Below are positions 8,393 to 16,587 of a stretch of 64,000 bases of DNA, piece after piece. Under the pieces are notes generated by a model. It was not told the DNA's origin. It made no database searches and saw nothing but the letters and a program-made list of their open reading frames with translations. Source of the stretch: Peribacillus sp. FSL E2-0218 (GTDB lineage Bacteria > Bacillota > Bacilli > Bacillales > DSM-1321); contig NZ_CP150304.1 in NCBI RefSeq assembly GCF_037992945.1, positions 2,483,501 through 2,547,500 of the forward strand. Reading direction: 5' to 3'. Each line of letters starts with the position of its first letter. Positions within the stretch are counted from its first letter, which is position 1. A program made the translations under genes and the position numbers.

Positions 8393-9409
8393 TCATTTAT
8401 AGTTTTTAGTAGTACTGTCTCTAATAATCAAATTCGTATCTACATAACGGCACAAATCCGTTGGATCCTCTTCTAGCATTTTAATGAGTAAGTCTGCAGC
8501 TTCAGAACCAATTTTGTACACTTCTTGTCCAATCGTGGTTAATGGGGGCAGACAGTAGGAAGCAAGGGTAATATTATCGTATCCAACTATGGAAATGTCA
8601 TCTGGTACTGTCTTGCCTAATTTATGGCAGGCTTTTAATGCTCCAAGTGCCATGACATCACTGGCGCAAAATAAAGCATCCATGTCTTTATTTTCTTCTA
8701 AGAGCTTATAAGTAACGCTTTCCGATGTTGCTTCTTCAAAGGCACCATCTACAATCCATTCCTTGTTGACGGGAAGGTTGTACTCCGTAAGCTTCTCGAT
8801 ATATCCTTTCAATCGTTCTTCACTTACATAAGCCCCTTCATGTCCATTGATCATCCCTATATTTTTATGACCTAGCTGGATAAGATGCTCAATGGCTTTT
8901 TTTGCACCTAATACATTGTCCGTCGTTACATATCCAACAGAATCCGTTTGTATGGGGATATCTATCAATACACAAGGAATATCACTTTCCAAGATTTCTT
9001 TTAAATATGGATCGTCTTTTCTAATACCTTGGACAATCGCTCCATCGACACGGCGTTCACGACAAAGCTGTGTATAAGTCTTTTCACGCTGTTTCGTGGT
9101 ATTCGTGTTAAATAAAATCAAATCGTAACCAAGGGCTGAAGCCGTTTCATTGATTCCACAGAGCACTTCGAACGTAAAATTATCCTTTAGATTTTCCTTA
9201 CTCATTCCGGACACGAGTAATCCAATGGTTTTGGACTTCTTCATAACAAGCCCGCGTGCTAACGTGTTAGGGCTGTAGTTCAGCTCTTTAGCAACAGCCA
9301 GGATTTTTTGTTTGGTCTTTTCATTTACATCAAAATAACCATTTAATGCCCGGGATACAGTAGTGACGGAAACCCCAGCAGCCTTTGCGATATCTTTAAT
9401 CGTTGTCAA
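8393..9409 (-). CDS. LacI-family transcriptional regulator of the sucrose regulon
   Basis: 338 residues. N-terminal helix-turn-helix TIKDIAKAAGVSVTTVSRALNG, then a periplasmic-binding-like effector domain. TTG start at 9409 is supported by GGAGG immediately upstream; no better ATG exists. The operator at 9419-9434 touches the ribosome site, so the gene is probably autoregulated. Target genes are inferred from the three operators: the permease, itself (and perhaps the divergent sucrase) and the debranching-type enzyme. The effector is probably sucrose or a breakdown product (inference). Confidence 0.9.
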   Translation of the reverse strand: MTTIKDIAKAAGVSVTTVSRALNGYFDVNEKTKQKILAVAKELNYSPNTLARGLVMKKSKTIGLLVSGMSKENLKDNFTFEVLCGINETASALGYDLILFNTNTTKQREKTYTQLCRERRVDGAIVQGIRKDDPYLKEILESDIPCVLIDIPIQTDSVGYVTTDNVLGAKKAIEHLIQLGHKNIGMINGHEGAYVSEERLKGYIEKLTEYNLPVNKEWIVDGAFEEATSESVTYKLLEENKDMDALFCASDVMALGALKACHKLGKTVPDDISIVGYDNITLASYCLPPLTTIGQEVYKIGSEAADLLIKMLEEDPTDLCRYVDTNLIIRDSTTKNYK

Positions 9410-9418
9410 AAAAAAACC

Positions 9419-9434
9419 TCCAAAACGTTTCGGA
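9419..9434. promoter_or_regulatory. LacI-type operator 2 (regulator / sucrase divergent region)
   Basis: TCCAAAACGTTTCGGA, one mismatch from the palindromic consensus at 8354 and 11243. It lies 10 bases before the regulator start. Confidence 0.75.
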
Positions 9435-9627
9435 TCACTTTCACTTTATTTTAGCGCCCTTAAAATAAATATTCAATCTTTTTTTATTTAGAAAATTGAT
9501 AATAAAGAAATTACTCTTGTTTTTTGTTAAACAGATATCTTAATGTATTAGTGAAACAATGGGATGCCTAATTATGTAAAAGGTATCGAGAAAATCGATG
9601 AGATAAGAGCGAAAATGGAGGTAAATC

Positions 9628-11151
9628 ATGGTGATTGATAGGCGACATCAGGAAGCGATTGAATTGGCAGCGCAATCCATTCGTCAAAACGTTAAGAAAG
9701 TTAGCGGGGATCATTGGAGACTCAATTATCATATAAGTACAGAGGCCTTTTGGATGAATGATCCTAATGGGTTCAGTACGTTTAAAAATGAATATCATTT
9801 ATTTTATCAGCATCATCCCTATAGCGCTGAATGGGGACCTATGTTTTGGGGACATGTAAAAAGTAAGGACCTAGTTTTTTGGGAACATCTACCGATAGCG
9901 TTGGCTCCCAGTGAAGAATACGATCTGGATGGTTGCTTTTCAGGTAGTGCCATCGAAAAAGATGGTTTTCTCTATGTCTTGTATACGGGGAATGTTTGGA
10001 CAGGTAATGATCAAGACACAGATTTACGGCAAACTCAGTGTCTTGCTGTAAGTGAAGATGGCATCCATTTTAATAAAATCAATCAAAATCCCGTCATGTT
10101 ATCAGCGCCAAAAGGAGAGATCCACCCTCATCATTTTAGGGATCCAAAGGTGTGGAAGCATGGTGATGATTATTATTGTGTGGTCGGATCACGCACAAAG
10201 GACCATCAAGGGCAAGCGTTGTTATATCACTCAAAGGATTTAATGGATTGGGAATTTATGAACGTTATGGCAAAGAGTGATGGGAAGTTAGGTTATATGT
10301 GGGAATGCCCGGATTTTTTTCATTTAGACGGGCATGACATATTGATGATATCTCCACAAGGGATGGAGCCAGTGGATGATCTTTATCAGAACCTCCATCA
10401 AGCGGGATATATTCAAGGCAAGTTAGATTATGAAACTGGCTTGCTCCATTATCGTAACTTTCAACTATTGGATTATGGTTTTGATTTTTATGCTCCACAA
10501 ACCATTCAAGACCTTAAAGGAAGGCGTATTATGATCGCTTGGTTGGCGATGTGGGAAAGTGAGATGCCTGAACAAAAAAACAATTGGGCAGGGGCTATGA
10601 CCATTCCACGTGAGTTAACGGTTCAAGACAATAAAATCCTAGTAAATCCTATTTCAGAATTTGAAAAGCTTCGGGAAAATGCTGTTCAATATACCAATAT
10701 CACGGTTGAGGGCGAACATACTTTCCATCAAATTTCAAGTGATAGTTATGAAATTGAGGTGATCATTGAGGCACAAGCATCTTTAACTTTTGGAATGAAG
10801 GTAAGAAGAAGCGAAGCATTAAATCAAGAGACTTTGCTTATGTACGATCGAACGGAAAGCTTGCTTGAGCTTAACAGAGACCGATCAGGAAGCGGTCCTA
10901 AAGGACGTAGGGTAGCTCCAGTTAAACTATATGATAATAAACTATGTTTACGTATTTTCATTGATAAATCTTCTATAGAGGTTTTTATCAATCATGGTGA
11001 AAAAGTAATGAGTGCCAGGATTTATCCAGACCAGGCAGCCAACGGTATAAGCTTTTTTTCTGATAAAAAGATTACGTTGATAAAATTCCAAAAATGGGAT
11101 TTAAATAAATCCATATCCATTGGAAGTATTGAAGGCAACAGTAGTCGTTGA
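9628..11151 (+). CDS. GH32 beta-fructofuranosidase / sucrose-6-phosphate hydrolase
   Basis: 507-residue cytoplasmic glycosidase splitting sucrose (or sucrose-6-phosphate) to glucose and fructose. The three GH32 signatures are present: WMNDPNG at 42-48 with nucleophile D45, RDP at 171-173, and WECPD at 225-229 with acid/base E226. The C-terminal beta-sandwich follows (FIDKSSIEVFIN). No signal peptide. GGAGG precedes ATG 9628. Because the partner transporter is an MFS permease rather than a PTS, free sucrose is the more likely substrate (inference). Confidence 0.92.
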   Translation: MVIDRRHQEAIELAAQSIRQNVKKVSGDHWRLNYHISTEAFWMNDPNGFSTFKNEYHLFYQHHPYSAEWGPMFWGHVKSKDLVFWEHLPIALAPSEEYDLDGCFSGSAIEKDGFLYVLYTGNVWTGNDQDTDLRQTQCLAVSEDGIHFNKINQNPVMLSAPKGEIHPHHFRDPKVWKHGDDYYCVVGSRTKDHQGQALLYHSKDLMDWEFMNVMAKSDGKLGYMWECPDFFHLDGHDILMISPQGMEPVDDLYQNLHQAGYIQGKLDYETGLLHYRNFQLLDYGFDFYAPQTIQDLKGRRIMIAWLAMWESEMPEQKNNWAGAMTIPRELTVQDNKILVNPISEFEKLRENAVQYTNITVEGEHTFHQISSDSYEIEVIIEAQASLTFGMKVRRSEALNQETLLMYDRTESLLELNRDRSGSGPKGRRVAPVKLYDNKLCLRIFIDKSSIEVFINHGEKVMSARIYPDQAANGISFFSDKKITLIKFQKWDLNKSISIGSIEGNSSR

Positions 11152-11198
11152 AGATGGTGATGTTCTCGTGCCTGTGAATACGGTTTGTTAAAAAAACA

Positions 11199-11227
11199 TT
11201 GAATTATCAGAATCAAAGAGATAAAAT
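11199..11227 (+). promoter_or_regulatory. Sigma-A promoter of the debranching-type enzyme gene
   Basis: TTGAAT (11199-11204), 17-bp spacer, TAAAAT (11222-11227). The LacI palindrome sits just downstream of the expected start point, a classic roadblock position. Confidence 0.65.
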
Positions 11228-11242
11228 GTAAAGCAAAGTTAA

Positions 11243-11258
11243 TCCGAAACGTTTCGGA
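11243..11258. promoter_or_regulatory. LacI-type operator 3 (debranching-type enzyme)
   Basis: Perfect TCCGAAACGTTTCGGA palindrome between promoter and ribosome site of the next gene. Confidence 0.85.
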
Positions 11259-11274
11259 ACGAGGGGGAGCTCAA

Positions 11275-13392
11275 GTGGAATATCGTGTAATCAAGGAAAA
11301 TGATTTGTTTTTATTAACAGATGAAAGAGGCAATATCACAGAAAACCACCAGTATGGATTAGGACTTTATGCAAAAGATACGAGATTCTTAAATAAACTC
11401 AATATTAAAATTAATGGAGAAGATCCCATTTTATTGTCTTCAAAAGCAGATGAGAATTATATGGCGACCATCTTACTTACAAATCCTCATATGGAAAATG
11501 ATGAAGAAGTAGTTTTATGGAGGGAATCGATAGAAATTCAGAGAAAGCGGTTCATTAACAATGGTGTTTTATATGAGGCAATTACGTTGAAAAATTACTC
11601 CCCGAAACGTATTACATTTTCGATCACGGTTGAAGTGGATGCTGATTTTACGGACATGTTCATTGTTCGCGGTTTCCAAACAGGAAAAGTCGGAAAACGA
11701 ACTGGACAATTGGTTAAAGATAAGTCTTTGATTTTTACATATCAAGGTTCTGATAATCTTTCCCGAGAGACTTCTATCTCCTGGGACAGAGAACCTGCTA
11801 AAGTAACTGAGACAGGTGAAATTACATTCCATTTTACATTAGAGCATGCACAAGAAGAGGAGGTCGTGCTAACGATACGACCTCAAATCGCAGGAGAGGA
11901 TGAAATCGAAATACTCCCCATGACGGAGGCACTTCACGAATTAAGAACATCCTACAAACAATGGGAATGCAGTACTACAAAAGTAAAAACTGACCACGAA
12001 ACGCTTCAACGGTTAATTACCAGAGGATTAAGTGATATCCGTGTTTTACTTTCCGATGTGGGATATGGTCCATTTCCTGTAGCTGGCTTACCGTGGTATG
12101 GTGTTCTGTTTGGGCGCGATAGCTTAATTACAGCCTTGCAGATGCTTCCTTTCAATCCTGAGGTAGCCAAAGGAACATTAAGGACTTTGGCTGTCCATCA
12201 AGGAAAAGAAAACAATCCATGGCGTGATGAGCAACCAGGGAAAATCATGCATGAAATTCGTTATGGGGAGTTAGCCAATACAAACCAAATTCCATTTACT
12301 CCTTATTACGGTACAGTTGATGCAACCCCTTTATTTATCATCTTACTAACGGAATATGTAAAATGGACAGGTGATTTTGCGTTACTTAATGACTTACAAC
12401 CTAACCTTGATGCAGCCTTTGCATGGATTAATGAATACGGTGATAGAGATGGAGATTCCTTTGTCGAATATCATCAAGAATCGAGTAAGGGAATTGCCAA
12501 TCAAGGTTGGAAAGATTCCGCGGACGCTGTAGTCCATAGAAACGGGGAATTTGCAAAAAGTCCAATCGCCCTTGCAGAAGTTCAAGGTTATGTGTATCAA
12601 GCGAAAATGGGCATGGCATCATTGTATCAAGCAGTCCATAAACAAGCGGAAGCTACATTGCTAAAAGATGAAGCAGCTCTTCTGAAGGCAAAATTTAATG
12701 AACAGTTCTGGATGGAAGATAAATCTTTTTACGCCATTGCCTTGGACCAAAACAAAGAAAAGGTAGGTACCATCACAACCAACCCAGGTCATGTTCTATT
12801 ATCGGAGATGCTGGATGAAGATAAAGCAGATAAGGTAGCGACCATGCTGTTATCTGATAAAATGCATTCTGGCTATGGCATACGCACCATGGGGGAAGAT
12901 GAGGCTGCTTATAATCCCATTAGTTATCATGATGGAAGCATTTGGCCTCATGACAACAGTCTCATTATCCTTGGATTAAGTAAAACAGGGAAACAGGAAG
13001 AAGCAAATAAAGTCATGGAAGGATTAATGCAAGCGGCCCAACATTTTGAATATGATCGACTGCCTGAGTTATTTTGCGGATATTCATCTAAACTTGGTAA
13101 GCCTGTTAAATATCCAGTTGCCTGTTCGCCACATGCTTGGGCAGCTGCCACACCATTAACATTCATCCAGTCGTTGCTTCAATTGTTTCCAAACAGCCCT
13201 TCTAAAGAGATACACTTAAACCCGTGCCTGCTGGATAATATGAATGAACTCAACGTGCAAGGAATTAACATTGGTACAGGAATTCTTTCTATGACTGTAA
13301 AAAGGGAAGATGGACAAATCCTTGTCTCCATCGATGAAAATACTACAGGTTACAAAGTGGTTTCTTCTTCATTACAACGAATCGACCTTTAA
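11275..13392 (+). CDS. Amylo-alpha-1,6-glucosidase / glycogen debranching-type glycoside hydrolase
   Basis: 705 residues. An N-terminal beta-rich GDE_N-type domain (about 1-200) is followed by an (alpha/alpha)6 barrel of the amylo-alpha-1,6-glucosidase/GH63-like class, with FGRDSLITALQML, NQGWKDSADAV and SIWPHDNSLIILGL motifs carrying likely acidic catalytic residues. No signal peptide. GTG start supported by GAGGGGGAG at 11261-11269. Its operator places it in the sucrose regulon, although a debranching enzyme has no obvious role there; the true substrate may be a glucosyl-fructoside oligosaccharide (inference). Confidence 0.85.
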   Translation: MEYRVIKENDLFLLTDERGNITENHQYGLGLYAKDTRFLNKLNIKINGEDPILLSSKADENYMATILLTNPHMENDEEVVLWRESIEIQRKRFINNGVLYEAITLKNYSPKRITFSITVEVDADFTDMFIVRGFQTGKVGKRTGQLVKDKSLIFTYQGSDNLSRETSISWDREPAKVTETGEITFHFTLEHAQEEEVVLTIRPQIAGEDEIEILPMTEALHELRTSYKQWECSTTKVKTDHETLQRLITRGLSDIRVLLSDVGYGPFPVAGLPWYGVLFGRDSLITALQMLPFNPEVAKGTLRTLAVHQGKENNPWRDEQPGKIMHEIRYGELANTNQIPFTPYYGTVDATPLFIILLTEYVKWTGDFALLNDLQPNLDAAFAWINEYGDRDGDSFVEYHQESSKGIANQGWKDSADAVVHRNGEFAKSPIALAEVQGYVYQAKMGMASLYQAVHKQAEATLLKDEAALLKAKFNEQFWMEDKSFYAIALDQNKEKVGTITTNPGHVLLSEMLDEDKADKVATMLLSDKMHSGYGIRTMGEDEAAYNPISYHDGSIWPHDNSLIILGLSKTGKQEEANKVMEGLMQAAQHFEYDRLPELFCGYSSKLGKPVKYPVACSPHAWAAATPLTFIQSLLQLFPNSPSKEIHLNPCLLDNMNELNVQGINIGTGILSMTVKREDGQILVSIDENTTGYKVVSSSLQRIDL

Positions 13393-13407
13393 TAATAACA
13401 GCCTAAG

Positions 13408-13449
13408 ACCGCATACAAACAGAGTTTCCACTGTTTGTATGCGGTTTTT
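13408..13449 (+). terminator. Terminator of the sucrose regulon
   Basis: ACCGCATACAAACAG, 8-base loop, CTGTTTGTATGCGGT followed by TTTT, 16 bases after the stop. Confidence 0.9.
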
Positions 13450-13724
13450 GGTTACATAATTACAGAAGGATAAGAGATGTGAAGCTGCTTTGTCCAGAGG
13501 GATAGGTGTTTGTTTAAATTGCTTGTTATGTTTGAATGAACGTTTAATTTGACACTTGAGACATTAAAAGGATGGAATTTCATTGGGGCCGTGTTTGTTT
13601 GTGTACGGAAGATGTAGGATGATTCTATTAGAATAATGGTAAAATGGAGAAGTGTTGAAGACTTGATAGTAAAAAAGTTGCTTACAATTAACCAGGAACT
13701 AATTAAGAAAGGACGTACAAAACT
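13450..13724. other. Intergenic region before the AlkD-like gene
   Basis: About 275 bases after the terminator. I see only the leader of the AlkD-like gene (a TAAAAT -10-like box near 13641 and AGAAAGGA ribosome site) and no coding stretch. Confidence 0.5.
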
Positions 13725-14432
13725 ATGGATTTCAATATAGTTATGCAGGAGCTAGAAGCACTCAGTAAGGAACGTACGAAAAAAATGTACATATCCAATG
13801 GTGCTCACGAGCCGCTTTTTGGCGTGGCCACTGGTGCGATGAAGCCACTTGCAAAGAAAATAAAAATAAATCAACGTTTAGCTGATGAGCTTTATGCCAC
13901 AGGTAACTACGATGCGATGTACTTTGCAGGCATTATTGCAGATCCAAAAGCCATGAATGAATCAGATTTTAATCGTTGGATGGATGGAGCGTATTTTTAT
14001 ATGCTTTCCGACAATGTGGTGGCCGTCACCTTATCGGAATCAGATCTTGCACAAGATATTGCAGACAAATGGATCTCAAGCGGCGATGAGCTGAGAATGT
14101 CAGCGGGCTGGAGTTGCTATTGCTGGCTTTTAGGCAATCGTCAAGACGATGAATTTTCCGAGATAAAGATTTCCAATATGCTTGATATCGTGAAAGATTT
14201 TATTCATGATTCGCCTGAACGAACGAAATCCGCTATGAATAATTTCCTATACAATGTGGGCATTTCCTATTTGCCCCTTCATGAAAAGGCAGTCGAAACC
14301 GCAAAGACGGTTGGGACAGTAGAAGTTAAACGAGATAAGAAGAAAAACAGTTACCTACATGCTTCTGACAGTATTGAAAAAGAAATTCAAAGAGGCAGGC
14401 TTGGTTTCAAACGCAAATATGTAAGATGTTAA
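13725..14432 (+). CDS. DNA alkylation repair protein, AlkD/HEAT-like
   Basis: 235-residue helical protein of the DNA-alkylation-repair family (HEAT-like repeats that wrap DNA and may excise alkylated bases). Typical features: VATGAMKPLAKKIK near the start, LADELYATGNYDAMYFAGIIADP and the MSAGWSCYCWLLGNR region. The substrate specificity of this subgroup is not clear from sequence. Monocistronic, with AAAGGA upstream and a strong hairpin about 85 bases after the stop. Confidence 0.85.
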   Translation: MDFNIVMQELEALSKERTKKMYISNGAHEPLFGVATGAMKPLAKKIKINQRLADELYATGNYDAMYFAGIIADPKAMNESDFNRWMDGAYFYMLSDNVVAVTLSESDLAQDIADKWISSGDELRMSAGWSCYCWLLGNRQDDEFSEIKISNMLDIVKDFIHDSPERTKSAMNNFLYNVGISYLPLHEKAVETAKTVGTVEVKRDKKKNSYLHASDSIEKEIQRGRLGFKRKYVRC

Positions 14433-14517
14433 AATAGCTCGGCAGCCAGGTATTGAAGCACTTTTAATCGAAGGTGTCATCAGAGGCGGCCAGGTGAAGA
14501 CAGAAACACACTTCCCA

Positions 14518-14565
14518 AAATAAATGCCTGTCCCATTTCGTGAAAAGGGACAGGCATTTATTTTT
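14518..14565. terminator. Strong bidirectional hairpin
   Basis: AAATAAATGCCTGTCCC, 12-base loop, GGGACAGGCATTTATTT with T/A tracts on both sides. Terminates the AlkD-like gene. Confidence 0.85.
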
Positions 14566-14903
14566 CTGCTGTTTTTCATCCTTGATGAATTTGAAGACGG
14601 ACAAAGTTCATCATTATGGATATTATCCCTTGAAAGGAGGTGGTTCCAAAAAATGATTGTTGAGGTTTATATTCGCTAAACATGGTGTCTGTCATAGCCA
14701 TTGAATAAAGGAAACGAAACCGCAGGGACACCATTCTTTATCTGCGCCGTGAACCAGAACGAACAGTCATACCTTTGGGAATACTGCGCTCCAATTCCTG
14801 TCCATATCCTTCATGTATGTCTGACATTTTTCTCGGTGGATGGGATTCAACATCAAATGACAGAAATTACCTAGTTAATTAACAGAAAACATTGAATTAT
14901 CAA
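14566..14903. other. Intergenic region with decayed coding traces
   Basis: No intact gene. On the plus strand a very strong AAAGGAGGTG at 14633-14642 leads into an 8-codon ORF (MIVEVYIR, ATG 14653). On the minus strand one frame reads PPRKMSDIHEGYGQELERSI and then IPKGMTVRSGSRRR before a stop, and stays open in the same frame afterwards. An ATGGTGTC...GACACCAT inverted repeat lies at about 14681-14733. These look like remnants. Confidence 0.4.
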
Positions 14904-14920
14904 TTAATTATTTGTATAAT
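14893..14920 (+). promoter_or_regulatory. Sigma-A promoter of the GntR gene / malonate operon
   Basis: TTGAAT (14893-14898), 16-bp spacer, perfect TATAAT (14915-14920), about 40 bases before the GntR start. Confidence 0.65.
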
Positions 14921-14923
14921 TAA
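14904..14923. promoter_or_regulatory. Candidate GntR/FCD operator overlapping the -10 box
   Basis: Perfect inverted repeat TTAATTAT-TTGT-ATAATTAA lying on the promoter -10 element, positioned for autoregulation by the GntR protein encoded next. Confidence 0.55.
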
Positions 14924-14961
14924 ACCGACAGTCGACAGTATTTCGAAAGCGAGGGAGCAGC

Positions 14962-15609
14962 ATGGGTTCAACTAAATTATTGAATAACGCATTATCCAAA
15001 GCCATTGCCGAACACATTTCAGAACAAATCATAACCGGCATCCTCAAACCAGGAGAAAAATTGGTTGAACTCAATTATGCCCAAGAATACGGCACGAGCA
15101 GAGCACCTGTCCGTGAGGCGATATATTTACTGACCATTGAAGGATTGGTGGAAAGAATCCCCCGTAAAGGCGCCATTGTAAAAGAATATACCGAAAATGA
15201 AATATACGATTTGCTCGAAATTCGGAACATGTTAGAGAATATGGCGATTGAACGGATCAAGAAGCATGGAACAAGTCCAGAGCTGCTAATGGAAATGAGT
15301 CAGCTTCTTACAGACATGAAGAAAACAAATGATATCCAATCGTATACGCAATTGAACCACTCCTTCCATATGTGCCTGATCAAGATGAGTAAAAGTGAAA
15401 CGATCAAAGCCATGTATTCCCGACTTGGCTGGCCGCTATTAAGGATCCAAAGTCTTTCATTTGCCAATGAAGGAAACATCGAAAAATCGATTGATGAGCA
15501 TGAAACCATCCTCCAATTGCTAAATGAACAAAATATGACGGACTTATCGATTTTGTTGCAAAAACATAATATAGATGTGATTTCCAGCATTCAAAAAAAG
15601 CTTCGATAA
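14962..15609 (+). CDS. GntR-family regulator (FCD/FadR type) of the malonate operon
   Basis: 215 residues. The N-terminal winged helix (ISEQIITGILKPGEKL ... GTSRAPVREAIYLLTIEGLV) is followed by an FCD effector domain (YDLLEIRNMLENMAIERI). FCD domains often bind small carboxylates through a metal, which fits malonate or malonyl-derived ligands (inference). It is the first gene of the mdc cluster, 32 bases before mdcH. GAGGGAG at 14951 supports ATG 14962. In the best-known Klebsiella system the regulator is LysR-type, so this is a different arrangement. Confidence 0.88.
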   Translation: MGSTKLLNNALSKAIAEHISEQIITGILKPGEKLVELNYAQEYGTSRAPVREAIYLLTIEGLVERIPRKGAIVKEYTENEIYDLLEIRNMLENMAIERIKKHGTSPELLMEMSQLLTDMKKTNDIQSYTQLNHSFHMCLIKMSKSETIKAMYSRLGWPLLRIQSLSFANEGNIEKSIDEHETILQLLNEQNMTDLSILLQKHNIDVISSIQKKLR

Positions 15610-15641
15610 TAGGCACTTGAATTTGAAAGGAGGAGGACTTT

Positions 15642-16574
15642 GTGAAGGTTGCATTTTTGTTTCCTGGACAAGGTTCCCAAAAACCCGGGCTATTTCTGGA
15701 ACTTCCAGGTGGCCATGCAGTCAAGGAAGTGCTCCTTGCAGCAAGTGAAGCATTGGATGAAAACGTTTTTCTTCATCACACAAAGGAGTCACTTTCCTCG
15801 ACCACTTCCGTCCAGATTTCCCTATTGACAGCAAGTATTGCTGGTTTCAGGGCATTTGAAGCCGAAGGCGTTTTCCCCGATTTTGTCGCTGGCCATTCAG
15901 TCGGCGCTTTCAGTGCGGCTGTTGCTGCCGGCGTCATCGACTTCAAAGATGCCATAAACATCGTCAAGCTTCGAGGTGAGCTTATGGAGCGGGCCTATCC
16001 ACAAGGATATGGCATGGGCGTGGTTACCGGAATGACGGCAGGTATCCTGCAGTCACTTGTCAGCAAACACCATGATGAACAAAACCCAGTATACATTTCG
16101 AACAAGAACGCTCCGGATCAAATCACGTTATCAGGTGCCATTTCCGCAATTCAAACGATTTTTAACGAAGCGAGAGAGAAAGGTGCCTGCAGTGTATCGC
16201 TGTTGAATGTACCCGTACCCTCCCATTGTCCGCTCCTTTCAAACGTTACGGCAGAACTAGGCGAAGCCCTACATGATATCCCGTTCTATCGTCCATTAAT
16301 TCCGTACGCAGGCAACCGAAGGGCCCGGCTGTTGTTCGAAGCTGAAGCCATTCGCCGGGATCTGGCTGAAGGCATCTCCTATCCTGTCCAGTGGCATGAT
16401 ATGTCTACCGTTTTATTCGAAAATGGAACACGATTATTCATTGAAATGCCTCCGGGCAATGTTTTGTCTCGTCTAGCCGCGAGAGCGTTACCCGATGCCA
16501 GGATCATGTCAACAACAGAAAACGGATTTGATGATTGTCTGTTCATCGTCAAGCGTGAAACAGCAAAATACTAG
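15642..16574 (+). CDS. mdcH: Malonyl-S-ACP:ACP malonyltransferase, malonate decarboxylase epsilon subunit
   Basis: 310-residue acyltransferase that loads malonyl onto the decarboxylase carrier protein. PGQGSQ at 8-13 and catalytic GHSVG at about 84-88 (Ser86) are FabD-like. GTG start with AAAGGAGGAGG in front. Usually the last mdc gene elsewhere; here it is the first enzyme gene. Confidence 0.88.
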   Translation: MKVAFLFPGQGSQKPGLFLELPGGHAVKEVLLAASEALDENVFLHHTKESLSSTTSVQISLLTASIAGFRAFEAEGVFPDFVAGHSVGAFSAAVAAGVIDFKDAINIVKLRGELMERAYPQGYGMGVVTGMTAGILQSLVSKHHDEQNPVYISNKNAPDQITLSGAISAIQTIFNEAREKGACSVSLLNVPVPSHCPLLSNVTAELGEALHDIPFYRPLIPYAGNRRARLLFEAEAIRRDLAEGISYPVQWHDMSTVLFENGTRLFIEMPPGNVLSRLAARALPDARIMSTTENGFDDCLFIVKRETAKY

Positions 16575-16587
16575 AGAGGGGAATGAA

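Noticed and set aside
14434..14520. Short plus-strand frame ending GIEALLIEGVIRGGQVKTET after the AlkD-like gene
   Set aside because: Protein-like but only about 30 residues, preceded by a stop and with no start; too little to call.
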